Below, one piece after another: positions 42,275 through 51,668 of a stretch of 64,000 nucleotides of DNA. The stretch covers positions 1-64,000 of the forward strand of contig NZ_JAMLJL010000019.1 in the NCBI RefSeq assembly GCF_023634845.1, given 5' to 3'. The position numbers and the translations under genes were made by a program. Position 1 is the first letter of the stretch; each line of letters begins with the position of its first letter. Under the pieces are notes generated by a model. The model ran no database searches. It was not told the DNA's origin and saw nothing but the letters and a program-made list of their open reading frames with translations. This DNA comes from Flavobacterium amniphilum (GTDB lineage: Bacteria; Bacteroidota; Bacteroidia; Flavobacteriales; Flavobacteriaceae).

Positions 42275-43114
42275 ATGAAATCACTTTTTGATACAGTATC
42301 CTTCGATTGCAGCAAGATAGTCACAAAATCTTACAGTACTTCCTTTGCCGGTGCAGTAAAAATGTTGGCACCAAGTATTCGTCAGGATATTTACAATATC
42401 TATGGTTTTGTCCGTCTGGCAGATGAAATTGTCGATTCATTTCATGATTACAATAAACAAGAGCTCTTTGAGCGGTTTGAAACAGATTTAAAAGCTGCCT
42501 TAACGGATAGAATCAGTTTAAATCCAATATTGAATTCGTTTCAAAATACAGTCTACAAACACCAAATACCACACAATTTGATTGAGGCATTCATGAGCAG
42601 CATGAAACAAGATTTAATCAAAAACTTTTACACTACAAAAGAAGAATATGAGGACTACATATACGGAAGTGCCGATGTTGTAGGCCTGATGTGTTTAAAA
42701 GTTTTCGTAAAAGGTAATTCAGAATCATATGAAAAACTAAAGCATTCGGCAATGCGATTGGGATCTGCTTTTCAAAAGGTAAATTTTTTGAGGGATTTAA
42801 AAGCTGATTATGAAGATTTAAACAGAACGTATTTCCCGAATACTGATTTGAAAAACCTGAATGAAGAAGCAAAAAACAGAATTATTAAAGAAATTGAAGC
42901 CGATTTCGCTGCTGGTTTCCAAGGCATCAAAAATTTACCCATAGAAGCTAAGTTTGGCGTTTACACAGCCTACATCTACTATAAAAAACTATTGTCTAAA
43001 CTTAAAAAAACACCTTCAGCAGAAATTAAAAACACCCGAATACGAGTACCGGATTACCAAAAAATGGGATTATTGGCTAATTGTTACCTGAAATACCGTC
43101 TGAATTTACTCTAA
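42275..43114 (+). CDS. crtB: phytoene synthase
   Basis: Condenses two geranylgeranyl diphosphates into phytoene. 279 residues with both Asp-rich sites: VRLADEIVDSF (DxxxD first site) and NFLRDLKADYEDLNRTYFP (second site). YIYGSADVVGLMCLKVF and RLGSAFQKVNFLRD are family signatures. No crtE for its substrate is in the window. Confidence 0.95.
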   Translation: MKSLFDTVSFDCSKIVTKSYSTSFAGAVKMLAPSIRQDIYNIYGFVRLADEIVDSFHDYNKQELFERFETDLKAALTDRISLNPILNSFQNTVYKHQIPHNLIEAFMSSMKQDLIKNFYTTKEEYEDYIYGSADVVGLMCLKVFVKGNSESYEKLKHSAMRLGSAFQKVNFLRDLKADYEDLNRTYFPNTDLKNLNEEAKNRIIKEIEADFAAGFQGIKNLPIEAKFGVYTAYIYYKKLLSKLKKTPSAEIKNTRIRVPDYQKMGLLANCYLKYRLNLL

Positions 43115-43126
43115 ACACAAAGTATC

Positions 43127-43624
43127 ATGAAAACATTCATCATATTGACATCCTTCCTTTTCAGTACATTTGTTGGATTATCGCAAAAACTGAATCCGGA
43201 AAAAGATTTAAAAAATCTTATTGGTAAATGGGAAGGGACTTTGACCTATTTGGATTACCAGACAAATAAACCCTACACAATGCCGGCTAATATTGAAGTA
43301 AGTTTTATCAATTCAAATCATTTTCTTTATAAAAACATATACCCAAAAGAACCAAAAGCCAATTCAATTGATACTTTAAAAATAGCTTTGAACGGTCAGG
43401 AATTAAACAATGACAGAATAACTTCAATCAAAAGAACAAAAAACAATATAATAATAGTTACCGAAGTTGATGGAAATGATGGAAATGACCAAAAGAAAGC
43501 ATTATTACGAACGACTTATTCGCTGGATAAATCAAAATTTTCAATCAGTAAAGATGTAAAATTTGATGGAACTTCCACCTGGATAAAAAGGCATGATTAT
43601 TCATTCAAAAAAGAAAAACACTGA
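43127..43624 (+). CDS. exported lipocalin-like protein in the carotenoid operon
   Basis: 165 residues with a signal peptide MKTFIILTSFLFSTFVGLSQ. The mature part starts KDLKNLIGKWEGTLTYLDYQ, a common opening of small beta-barrel, lipocalin-like proteins, and continues in alternating beta-strand pattern to the basic end KKEKH. 12 bases after crtB and one base before crtZ, so it is inside the operon. A role in binding or placing the carotenoid is possible but unproven. No named family. Confidence 0.75.
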   Translation: MKTFIILTSFLFSTFVGLSQKLNPEKDLKNLIGKWEGTLTYLDYQTNKPYTMPANIEVSFINSNHFLYKNIYPKEPKANSIDTLKIALNGQELNNDRITSIKRTKNNIIIVTEVDGNDGNDQKKALLRTTYSLDKSKFSISKDVKFDGTSTWIKRHDYSFKKEKH

Positions 43625-43625
43625 T

Positions 43626-44069
43626 ATGCTGATTAATATTCTGGTTTTTATATTTACATTCTGCTTCATGGAATTCATGGCTTGGTTCAGTCACAAATAC
43701 ATCATGCATGGTTTTTTATGGCATTTACACGCTGATCATCATAAAAAAGACCACAATTCGTGGTTTGAACGTAATGATACTTTTTTTCTGTTCTATGCAG
43801 CTATAAGTATTGGTTTTTTCCTGCTTTGGAAAAATGACATTCTTAAAACTGGATTAGCAATTGGTATTGGAATTTTTGCTTATGGTTTGGCCTATTTTAT
43901 CGTCCATGATATTTTTATACACCAGCGGTTTAAGCTTTTCAGAAATATTGATAACTCTTATGCAAAAGCTGTCAGAAGAGCTCATAAAATGCATCACAAA
44001 CATATTGGGAAGGAAGATGGAGAATGCTTCGGAATGTTAGTTGTCCCCCGAAAATATTTCAAGCATTAA
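43626..44069 (+). CDS. crtZ: beta-carotene hydroxylase
   Basis: Di-iron membrane hydroxylase adding 3-OH groups to beta-carotene, giving zeaxanthin. 147 residues from ATG 43626. Membrane helices alternate with the His clusters HKYIMH, HLHADHHKKDH, HDIFIHQRF and HKMHHKH. It is the last gene of the crtI operon and is followed by a strong terminator. Confidence 0.93.
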   Translation: MLINILVFIFTFCFMEFMAWFSHKYIMHGFLWHLHADHHKKDHNSWFERNDTFFLFYAAISIGFFLLWKNDILKTGLAIGIGIFAYGLAYFIVHDIFIHQRFKLFRNIDNSYAKAVRRAHKMHHKHIGKEDGECFGMLVVPRKYFKH

Positions 44070-44096
44070 AAAAGCGACCTTCAGGTCGCTTTTATT
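44068..44096. terminator. bidirectional terminator after crtZ
   Basis: AAAAAAGCGACC, loop TTCA, GGTCGCTTTT. Also ends the minus-strand DUF4252 gene. Confidence 0.9.
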
Positions 44097-44097
44097 T

Positions 44098-44622
44098 TTA
44101 TTTTTTTACAGCAGAATTCAGTTCTTCACTTCCTGGCAAATTCATACGTTTTGTCAATAATGAAATCTCATTGATATTGAAATCCCCGGTTAAAGACATT
44201 AAAACAGTTTCATTTCCTTTTGCTCCTGTTCCTTCAATAAACATCAACAATTCACTTACATTACTGCTTCCTCCAATTGATTTTACAAAAATCTTGGAAT
44301 TTTTTCCGTTTTCATTCACACGCATCAATTCATCCATACTCGCACCGGATAAATATTTATCAACTGTTGAGCGCATATCAGAACCGGTCTTTGGGCTTGC
44401 TGTTTTATATACTTTAAGGTTTTCAAGTTTCTTGATCAGACTCAAATAAGCTAAATCTTCCTTACTCTCCATTTTGACTTTACTCATCAACTCAAACATC
44501 TTTTTATTGACAATTACTGCCGTAACATTATCCTGGTTATCATACTTATCAAAAACGGTTTGCGCACTACTGTAAAATGGCAACAAAATCATTAAAGCAA
44601 ATAACAATACTATCTTTTTCAT
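44098..44622 (-). CDS. DUF4252-like exported protein
   Basis: 174 residues, signal peptide MKKIVLLFALMILLPFYSSA, then FDKYDNQDNVTAVIVNKKMF and the C-terminal MFIEGTGAKGNETVLMSLTG DFNINEISLLTK, which match the Bacteroidota DUF4252 type. Function unknown. Related genes often sit near sigma and anti-sigma factors, but none is in this window. Two bases after the small membrane protein gene upstream. Confidence 0.82.
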   Translation of the reverse strand: MKKIVLLFALMILLPFYSSAQTVFDKYDNQDNVTAVIVNKKMFELMSKVKMESKEDLAYLSLIKKLENLKVYKTASPKTGSDMRSTVDKYLSGASMDELMRVNENGKNSKIFVKSIGGSSNVSELLMFIEGTGAKGNETVLMSLTGDFNINEISLLTKRMNLPGSEELNSAVKK

Positions 44623-44624
44623 AT

Positions 44625-44903
44625 CTATTTTTCTTTTTTGAACACTTTATTCTTTGTGTTTTCGTATTCATTAATATACTGAGCATTTTCCATGCCAGAA
44701 TTAATATTTTCAGATAATAAATTCAAGGCTTTCTGAGTCTCTTCAAACGCTTCTTCAGGTGTTTTAAAGGTACCCAATTCATTTTTAGCCGATTGGGATT
44801 CGATATTTCCGGAGAAAAAAGCAATCAAACCGTATATTCCCAGCACCGAAAATAAAATCAGACTCCAAACCAGTGTTTTACTTATTTTAGCCTTCTCACT
44901 CAT
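44625..44903 (-). CDS. small single-pass membrane protein
   Basis: 92 residues from the ATG giving MSEKAKISKTLVWSLILFSV. One membrane helix (residues 10-30) and a soluble, probably helical C-terminal part (TPEEAFEETQKALNLLSENI). A longer in-frame start at 44969 would cross the downstream side of the TonB-gene terminator and is rejected. Co-transcribed with the DUF4252 gene. Function unknown. Confidence 0.65.
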   Translation of the reverse strand: MSEKAKISKTLVWSLILFSVLGIYGLIAFFSGNIESQSAKNELGTFKTPEEAFEETQKALNLLSENINSGMENAQYINEYENTKNKVFKKEK

Positions 44904-44943
44904 AATCAATATTTTTGTACAAGATAACGAGAAAATTCGGTAT

Positions 44944-44977
44944 AAAAAAATCCCGGCCTGCTTACGCAAACCGGGAC
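44944..44977 (-). terminator. terminator after the TonB-dependent receptor gene
   Basis: On minus: GTCCCGG, loop, CCGGGAT, then T7. Confidence 0.8.
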
Positions 44978-44998
44978 AAACAAAAAACTCAATATTTC

Positions 44999-46915
44999 CT
45001 AAAATAAGAAACTGAATCCTATTTTGAAGTTTCTGCCTCTTGTACTGTAACCTCTGGCTTCCACAAAATCTTTGTTTAAAACGTTATCAACTGCTAAAAA
45101 AGTATTTACTCTATTCTTTACTAAAGCATAACGTACATTGGCATTAACCAATTGGTAATCTTTTAATGTTTCTCTTACCAAAGTTGGTGTCCAGGTAATT
45201 GGGTCATAAACTGTATACTCAGTAATTCTCTTATCAACAAATTGGTAAGCTAAATTAATTCCTAAACGCGAAGTGGCTGTAAAATCTACTGAAGCATTTG
45301 CTTTGTGTTTCGGATTCAAAATTCTTGATTGTTTTTGTAATTCGGTAAACGTGTAATTTGCATTGAATTTTATTTTGTCATTCAACGCATAAGAAACCAT
45401 AGTTTCAACACCTTTCACATTGTTAATACCGTCAACATTGAAGTATTTATACGTAATCAAATCAAATCCAATTGCATTTTTTTCCTCTCTATGGAAAGCA
45501 ACTGCATTAATACTAACTTTTTTATCCAATAAATTTACTTCAAAACCAGCTTCAACTGTAGCGTCTTCTTCAGCATTCAGATTTCCGTCACCGTATGGAG
45601 AATACAACTGGTATAAACTTGGTGTTACAAATGCAGTACTGTATGAAGCCAATACTTTAAGTTTAGAATCAAACAAACTGTAAGACGGATTCACATTATA
45701 CACTAGATTATTTCCAAATCTGTTATGTATATTGTAACGGGCACCGGCATTCAAATTAAAACCGAAATCTGAATTATAAACAACAGTAGCATAAGGATCA
45801 ATCATATTAAACCTTGCATACTCTTTAGCTATAGATCCGTACGGACTCCAGTTTGACATATCATGGAACTGAATTTGCGTTCCGGTTACAACGAAAAACT
45901 GTTTTGAAACCTCATACTTATTGAAAACATCCGAATTTACACTTCTTGATTTGTATTCAGACGGAGATCCGTAAGAAAAGAAATCTCTTGTGATAAGATT
46001 TGCTCCTGAATTGATTACAAATTCTCCTTTGCTGTACTTATACTTTGGTGAAAAACCAACTCTGTACTGCTCTGATGTACTGAAGTTTGACGTATTATCT
46101 GTAAATGACCCATTGTCAAATTCGTTTTTCATTCTGTCATAGTTGGCAAAAAAGTCAAACGAAAGTTTTTTGGTAGGTGTAAAACCAACTTTAACCACAG
46201 AATTCACTCTTGAAAATGCATCGTCTTCAAACAAAGTATTTTCATTAGCCGGTTTTGCTTCAGAAATACCATTTGCATAAGTCGTGTTCAAAGCTGCCGA
46301 ATAATTGAATTTTTCCAAAGTTCCGCCTACAGAGAATCCCTGATTGAATTCAGCCGGCTCATAGTTATGCTTATGGTTAACAGTTTCCTGTGTTCCCATA
46401 TTCAAATAAGCATTCCCTTGAAATGATTTCTTAGCTGCTTTTTTCAATGTAATGTTGATCACACCCGTAGCTGCACCGGTTCCGTACAATGTACTTGAAG
46501 CTCCTTTCATGATTTCGATACTTTCAACCTGTTCAACAGGAAGTAATCTTAAATCAAAAGACAAGCTAATTCCGGAAGCATCGGTTACCGGAATTCCGTC
46601 AATCAAAATTAAAGTCTGGTGATTTCTGCCTCCACGGATAAAATAGCCCAGATCTTTACCATTACGGCTTTGGTTTCCGTTGATTTCCAAGCCCGCAACC
46701 GTACTTAAAACAGCTGCCAATGACTGACCTTGTCTCTTTTTTAAATCTTCAGCCGAAATTTTAACTACAACCTTACCTGATTTTTCTTTAGGCAAAGCAA
46801 ATTTTGAATCGGAAATAACCACTTCATCCAAATTACGGATAGAATCGTTTTCCTGTGCAAATACACCAAGTGAAGCCAATACAAAAGCACCGACCCATGT
46901 AATCTTTTTGTTCAT
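44999..46915 (-). CDS. TonB-dependent receptor, BtuB-like
   Basis: Outer-membrane barrel, predicted to import cobalamin or cobinamide. 638 residues with signal peptide MNKKITWVGAFVLASLGVFA and a TonB-box-like start NLDEVVISDSKF. The plug domain has GYFIRGGRNHQTLILIDGIP and VESIEIMKGASSTLYGTGAA; a barrel ends in FKIGFSFLF with terminal Phe. B12 assignment rests on the cobalamin riboswitch directly upstream (47005-47160). Single-gene unit. Confidence 0.9.
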   Translation of the reverse strand: MNKKITWVGAFVLASLGVFAQENDSIRNLDEVVISDSKFALPKEKSGKVVVKISAEDLKKRQGQSLAAVLSTVAGLEINGNQSRNGKDLGYFIRGGRNHQTLILIDGIPVTDASGISLSFDLRLLPVEQVESIEIMKGASSTLYGTGAATGVINITLKKAAKKSFQGNAYLNMGTQETVNHKHNYEPAEFNQGFSVGGTLEKFNYSAALNTTYANGISEAKPANENTLFEDDAFSRVNSVVKVGFTPTKKLSFDFFANYDRMKNEFDNGSFTDNTSNFSTSEQYRVGFSPKYKYSKGEFVINSGANLITRDFFSYGSPSEYKSRSVNSDVFNKYEVSKQFFVVTGTQIQFHDMSNWSPYGSIAKEYARFNMIDPYATVVYNSDFGFNLNAGARYNIHNRFGNNLVYNVNPSYSLFDSKLKVLASYSTAFVTPSLYQLYSPYGDGNLNAEEDATVEAGFEVNLLDKKVSINAVAFHREEKNAIGFDLITYKYFNVDGINNVKGVETMVSYALNDKIKFNANYTFTELQKQSRILNPKHKANASVDFTATSRLGINLAYQFVDKRITEYTVYDPITWTPTLVRETLKDYQLVNANVRYALVKNRVNTFLAVDNVLNKDFVEARGYSTRGRNFKIGFSFLF

Positions 46916-47004
46916 TTTTAACTAAACGTTTGTAATACTAAAATGGGAGAAAAGTATAGAATTTACCCATACCCAAACCTTTTTTCCCGAAAGTTTGATA
47001 CTCG

Positions 47005-47160
47005 TTGTACTGGGCAGGTCTCCTGGCTTGCGTCTTGTTGTTTACCTTCCCATCTTGTTATAAAAAACGAGACAGTGGTTTGTAGATAACAACAAGCCTG
47101 ATAGCTTACAGTTGCGGGTACAGCTTAGGTTTTGAACCTAATTCCCTTTTAATGCTGTTT
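47005..47160 (-). promoter_or_regulatory. cobalamin riboswitch upstream of the 44999-46915 receptor
   Basis: On minus the conserved pieces appear in order: AACAGCATTAAAAGGGAA, GCTGTACCCGCAACTGT, a variable domain with CCACTG, and the 3' box GCAAGCCAGGAGACCTGCC. These match the AdoCbl riboswitch core. The downstream AAACTTT..AAAGGTTT segment may be the expression platform. Binding of cobalamin would reduce receptor expression. Confidence 0.93.
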
Positions 47161-47307
47161 GAAAAAAATAAACATGCAAACCCAATACGGACGCAAATAT
47201 AGTCTTACAATTATGAATTATGCAAATTTTCCTTCTTTTTAAATTCTATTTTTGAAAAAAATTTAAAGAAATCAGAAATTTGTAAGTCAAATACTACCAC
47301 ATTAAGC

Positions 47308-48303
47308 TTACTGTCTGACAATTATATTTTTTACAATTTTTTCATCTCCGTTGATTACTTCAAGTAAATAGTTTCCTGACGGTAATCCTGTAACGGTTAA
47401 CTGTTCATGATTTCCTTCTTCCAATACTTTAACTGTTCTTCCGGTAATGTCATATAATTTTACCGAAAAAGGAGCGTTAGATTTGAAGTATACCACATCA
47501 GTTGCCGGATTTGGATAAAATTTGAATTCGACAGAGAATGGTCTAGCTACAACATTTTCAGGTGACATTCTTGAAGAACTTCCCTGATTGATAACACCAA
47601 CAGCATCTAAATCAAATCCTCCCGATGCAAACGGAGTTGTAAAAGGATCATTCACTTTATTACCATAGCTGTCGTATGTAGCATACGAAGCATTAATCGA
47701 ACCAACCACATCGATGATTTTCACATGTGTAATTGCATTTTTGTTCAATGAGGCATTATTTGGTATATCTGCTAAATCAAACGGAGTTCCATAACCTAAT
47801 TTATATTTCCCTGCCAAATTGTTCAGATATCGGCAGTCGACAGATCCAAAACCGCCAATTTGGGTTGATGTCTGTGTTTCACTGTGCGCAGGAAATCTGA
47901 AAAAATTTGTTCCGTCTGAACTTACCTCGACATAAGCCAATTCCAAAAATGTGTCTGAAAAACTGTTTTCAAAAACTGCAAAATCGTATCCGCTTCCATC
48001 AGTAATTGGCTGTGCAAAAGTAACAACTGCATTTCCGCCATCCCCAAGGCTTACAACCGTCATCGTACTTCCGTTAGGTGAACCCACAGCTTCACTTGCT
48101 GTTCCGAAAGAAGCATAAGAACTGCTTCCATTGGAAATGTCCTGCTTTCCTCTGGTAATGGTTGCCCCGGTTGCCCACGCCACAAAAGAACCGCTGGTAT
48201 AATGAATGGCTGTTGAACCGGTCTGACCCGCTGGTGGTGGATACGATTGTGCATTAATAAGGCCTGTAGCCAAACCTACTGAAAGTAATAGTAATTTTTT
48301 CAT
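47308..48303 (-). CDS. T9SS-sorted surface protein of the B12 locus, paralogue 1
   Basis: 331 residues. Signal peptide MKKLLLLSVGLATGLINA, then a domain of about 230 residues with SYPPPAGQTGSTAIHYTSGS, VSLGDGGNAVVTFAQPITDG, YDFAVFENSFSDTFLELAYV and VKIIDVVGSINASYATYDSY. The C-terminal type A sorting domain starts FYPNPATDVVYFKSNA. About 10 bases from its paralogue and last in the riboswitch-controlled operon beginning at 53503. Such surface proteins next to BtuB may bind cobamides, but the activity is inferred from location. Confidence 0.85.
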   Translation of the reverse strand: MKKLLLLSVGLATGLINAQSYPPPAGQTGSTAIHYTSGSFVAWATGATITRGKQDISNGSSSYASFGTASEAVGSPNGSTMTVVSLGDGGNAVVTFAQPITDGSGYDFAVFENSFSDTFLELAYVEVSSDGTNFFRFPAHSETQTSTQIGGFGSVDCRYLNNLAGKYKLGYGTPFDLADIPNNASLNKNAITHVKIIDVVGSINASYATYDSYGNKVNDPFTTPFASGGFDLDAVGVINQGSSSRMSPENVVARPFSVEFKFYPNPATDVVYFKSNAPFSVKLYDITGRTVKVLEEGNHEQLTVTGLPSGNYLLEVINGDEKIVKNIIVRQ

Positions 48304-48313
48304 AAAGTGTTAT

Positions 48314-49282
48314 TTAGTGTTTAATAATTAATTTTTCTCTTTTTATCTTTAGATCCGAAGTGATTTCAATGATGTAAACCCCGTTTGGCAAATCCGAGAC
48401 TTTAATGGAATCATGAATATCTTCAACAATTACTTTCACTAATCGGCCTGATAAATCATATAATTTAATTTCAGCTTCCAGAGTCATATCGAAAAAGACA
48501 GTTTCACTTGCCGGATTCGGGTAAAATGAAAACAGTTTTTGTTCGAAATCATCAGTACCCAAAACTTGTTGATGAATTACGCCCACCGCTTGCAAATCGA
48601 AGCCTCCGGAATCAAAAGGCGTTGGATAGGAATCGTTGATGGCATTTCCGAAACTGTCGTAAGTCGCATAAGCCGGATCAATACTACCCACAACATCAAT
48701 AATCTTCACATGTGTTATTTTTTGTTTATCCAAAAGAGGATTATCCGGAATATCATTCAAATCGAAAGGTGTGCCGTAACTACCTTCGTACTTCCCTGCC
48801 AGGTTGTGTAAAAAGGATGCGGAAGGAGTTCCGAAGGTTCCGATCTGGGCATTGGTTGGTGTTTGGCTGTGATTCGGGAACCCAAAAAAATTAATCCCGT
48901 CAGAGCTCACCTTCACAATACCCAGCTCCAGATACCCTATATTTCCATTTTCAAAAACTGCAAAATCAAATCCAGGTCCATTGATAATTGGTTTATTGAA
49001 CGTAACAATCGCTTCTCCACCATCGCCAAGACTTACCACGGCTCCCGTTGGAAAACCAATGGCATTTTCCGCAACACCAGTTGTTACCAAACCTAAAGAA
49101 GGATCGGTTATTTTTTTATAACCGCGTATAATACTGACATTTTTGGCCCATGCCACAAAAGAAACGTCATTCTTATGCAAAGCTGTAGAACCCGAAAGTC
49201 CTGCAGCCGGAGCATAAGATTGTGCCGTAGCCTGAATGGCTGCAAACAATACTGGAATTAGCAAAAAAGTATGTTTCGGCAT
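48314..49282 (-). CDS. T9SS-sorted surface protein of the B12 locus, paralogue 2
   Basis: 322 residues, same plan as the gene at 47308. SYAPAAGLSGSTALHKNDVS, VVSLGDGGEAIVTFNKPIIN, FDFAVFENGNIGYLELGIVK, ITHVKIIDVVGSIDPAYATY, then a sorting domain starting FYPNPASETVFFDMT. The two are tandem duplicates with moderate divergence, suggesting different ligands or additive capacity. Confidence 0.85.
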   Translation of the reverse strand: MPKHTFLLIPVLFAAIQATAQSYAPAAGLSGSTALHKNDVSFVAWAKNVSIIRGYKKITDPSLGLVTTGVAENAIGFPTGAVVSLGDGGEAIVTFNKPIINGPGFDFAVFENGNIGYLELGIVKVSSDGINFFGFPNHSQTPTNAQIGTFGTPSASFLHNLAGKYEGSYGTPFDLNDIPDNPLLDKQKITHVKIIDVVGSIDPAYATYDSFGNAINDSYPTPFDSGGFDLQAVGVIHQQVLGTDDFEQKLFSFYPNPASETVFFDMTLEAEIKLYDLSGRLVKVIVEDIHDSIKVSDLPNGVYIIEITSDLKIKREKLIIKH

Positions 49283-49288
49283 TTGAAT

Positions 49289-50581
49289 TTATTTTACGGC
49301 CAGTTTTACGACCTGCTTTTGATTATCAGAATTGATTTCCATGAGGTAAATCCCTTTTTGCAGATTTGACACATCAATTCCTGAAAGTGTGTACGATTCT
49401 TTTTTGACCATCTTCCCAGTCATGTCATAAAGTGTTACTTCAGTATTTTTATCGGTAGTAATAAAAACAGTTGAAACTGCCGGATTCGGATAAACCGTAA
49501 ATGTTCCTAATGTGTTGTCATCATTGCCAAGACTGCTTTCTTTCGATTTGTAAAAATGATTCGGGATATTTCCCAATGTATATGTATTCAACAAAACTCC
49601 GGCGTTGTTGTACACATGGGCATACCCTTGCGCAGCATATCCGTTGGCATCTGCAACATATATTTTATTATCTATAAGGTTTAATCCATAAATTCCTGAA
49701 TACTCATCAGCAACAACCGGAGTATCGATAAAGTGGTTTGCAGGTAATACGACATCCGTAAAAGGCATTTTATAAATATAATCGCCTACTGTATAATAAA
49801 GGTTTGTAGCATCAGCAATTAAATGTCTCGGATGTGTAATTCCTGCAAAGGGTAAATTTTGCACAATGGAATTGTTGGACAAATCAATTTTCACTATTCT
49901 TCCCGGAGTTTCAGGTTGACCTGACCAACTTGGCATTCCGTTACACAATACATACAAATAATTACCATTAACAATCATTGAATTTGGAAGATCTCCAACA
50001 GTAATCGAAGAAATGGTATAAGAAGGAATATCTATAACTGAAACAGTTGTTCCATATCCATAACCACCAGTGTGAGCCACATATAATTTGCTGTTTACAA
50101 CTTCTATTGTTTCAACACCTTCTGCCATTGGAATTGTACTTTCAACCAAATTAGTAGTCAAATTTATAACTGCTAAATAATCATCCGATGGATCATAACC
50201 ATCTCCCCAACAGGTTACATAAGCTTTGTTGTTATGGAAAGCCATATGTCTCGGAAATGTTACACCAATGTTAATTGTTGCTATTAATTCAAAAGTTTCA
50301 TAGTTTACGACTTTGATTGTATTTGAACCATTTAAAACGATATAAGCTTTATCATCGTGAATAGCCATTGATTGTCCAACATCTCCAAGTGAAGCATTAT
50401 TATTAGCACTTCCAAAAATATTATTAGTAACCTGATTACTTCCATTAATAAAACTTACTGAAGCAGCATTACTTCCAAAATTCCCTTCATTTAGAACTAA
50501 AATTCCATCTAAAAAAGATTGGGAAAAACCTGAAAGGTTTAAGATTAAAAGAATGATCGAAAAGAAGTATTTATTTTTCAT
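49289..50581 (-). CDS. YncE-like beta-propeller with T9SS sorting domain
   Basis: 430 residues. Signal peptide MKNKYFFSIILLILNLSGFS; propeller repeats such as AYIVLNGSNTIKVVNYETFE LIATINIGVTFPRHM; C-terminal sorting domain VYPNPAVSTVFITTDKNTEV. Sequence and position resemble BtuG, the surface cobalamin-binding propeller that caps BtuB in Bacteroides, although BtuG is a lipoprotein and this one is T9SS-sorted. 7 bases before the next gene. Confidence 0.85.
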   Translation of the reverse strand: MKNKYFFSIILLILNLSGFSQSFLDGILVLNEGNFGSNAASVSFINGSNQVTNNIFGSANNNASLGDVGQSMAIHDDKAYIVLNGSNTIKVVNYETFELIATINIGVTFPRHMAFHNNKAYVTCWGDGYDPSDDYLAVINLTTNLVESTIPMAEGVETIEVVNSKLYVAHTGGYGYGTTVSVIDIPSYTISSITVGDLPNSMIVNGNYLYVLCNGMPSWSGQPETPGRIVKIDLSNNSIVQNLPFAGITHPRHLIADATNLYYTVGDYIYKMPFTDVVLPANHFIDTPVVADEYSGIYGLNLIDNKIYVADANGYAAQGYAHVYNNAGVLLNTYTLGNIPNHFYKSKESSLGNDDNTLGTFTVYPNPAVSTVFITTDKNTEVTLYDMTGKMVKKESYTLSGIDVSNLQKGIYLMEINSDNQKQVVKLAVK

Positions 50582-50606
50582 ATTATGTACTTAAAAATTG
50601 AATTAA

Positions 50607-51668
50607 TTATTGGAAGTAAAAACCATTTGGACCAACACCCACCGTATACGTATTTAACAGACTCCCGGCAGCCGAATACTGATATACTTTGCTGTCTGAT
50701 GCAAAATCACCACCGTCGGCAATGTAGATTTTACCGTTTTGGATTTTAAATCCGTACATCTGTCCCCAAGCTGATGTTGAACTGTATGACATTACCGGAG
50801 TTGTGGCAACCGATGTCGCATTGATTCCCAGATTATATACCGAAGTTCCGGCCGTGAAATAAATTTTGTCGTTTTCGATATCCAGCTGTTTCGGGTTTTC
50901 TATTTCGGCTGGAACTTCTACCGAAGAAACTACTTCGTTCGTTGTGAGATTGATTCTGAAAATAGTTCCCTGATCGGAATCGTTTGATGCCAATACATAT
51001 AAAATTCCGTCTTTAACTTCCATTGAATTAGGGGAATTTGAAGTTCCCAGATTGATTACTTTATCAGCAGTTCCGGTAGTTGTATTAAAAACCGTAACTG
51101 AATTACCGCTTCCGTAATAACCATTGGCGATATAAAGCTTCCCGTTATGCTCCAATACTCTTTCAGACCAATTGTTCAACAGAATTTTTGTGGTAGAATA
51201 ATTCAACGGATCGACAACCGTTAAGAAATCATCGGCACCTGTCGAATAATCAGCATAATTGGTAATGTATATTTTTCCATTGACCAATGCGCCATATCGT
51301 GGATTTTCCAGATTTGTGGTAACCGAAGCCAGATATTTGAAAGTATAACGATCAACAACCGTCACTTTGTTTGCAGAACCCGAAATGATAAAAGCCTTAT
51401 CTCCGGCAAAAAACATGGATTGCAGATAACTTCCCATTCCTATTTCGTTTGGATTGACGTTTCCGAAGACATTTTGTTCGATTGCGCCGTTATCCCCGAT
51501 AAAAGTCACCGAAGCCGTTGAAGGATTACTATTTCCTTCGTTCAGAACAAAAAAACCTTTCTCGTAATCGCCTAAAGGTTTCTGTCCCGAATCGCTGTCA
51601 TCACTACAGGAGACAAAGAAAAGTGATAGAGAAGCCACAGTAATAAATAATTTACCTATTGATTTCAT
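50607..51668 (-). CDS. BtuG-like beta-propeller lipoprotein (DUF5074 type)
   Basis: 353 residues, lipoprotein signal with lipobox LFFVSCSD. Propeller repeats (VTVVDRYTFKYLASVTTNLE NPRYGALVNGKIYITNYADY) match the YncE/DUF5074 group to which BtuG belongs. It overlaps the BtuB-like receptor gene by 4 bases. A surface-anchored propeller directly coupled to its TonB receptor is the arrangement seen for BtuB-BtuG in Bacteroides. Confidence 0.85.
   Translation of the reverse strand: MKSIGKLFITVASLSLFFVSCSDDSDSGQKPLGDYEKGFFVLNEGNSNPSTASVTFIGDNGAIEQNVFGNVNPNEIGMGSYLQSMFFAGDKAFIISGSANKVTVVDRYTFKYLASVTTNLENPRYGALVNGKIYITNYADYSTGADDFLTVVDPLNYSTTKILLNNWSERVLEHNGKLYIANGYYGSGNSVTVFNTTTGTADKVINLGTSNSPNSMEVKDGILYVLASNDSDQGTIFRINLTTNEVVSSVEVPAEIENPKQLDIENDKIYFTAGTSVYNLGINATSVATTPVMSYSSTSAWGQMYGFKIQNGKIYIADGGDFASDSKVYQYSAAGSLLNTYTVGVGPNGFYFQ

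Noticed and set aside
44024..44449. 141-residue plus-strand frame after crtZ
   Set aside because: Overlaps the crtZ end, runs through a strong terminator and is antisense to the DUF4252 gene.
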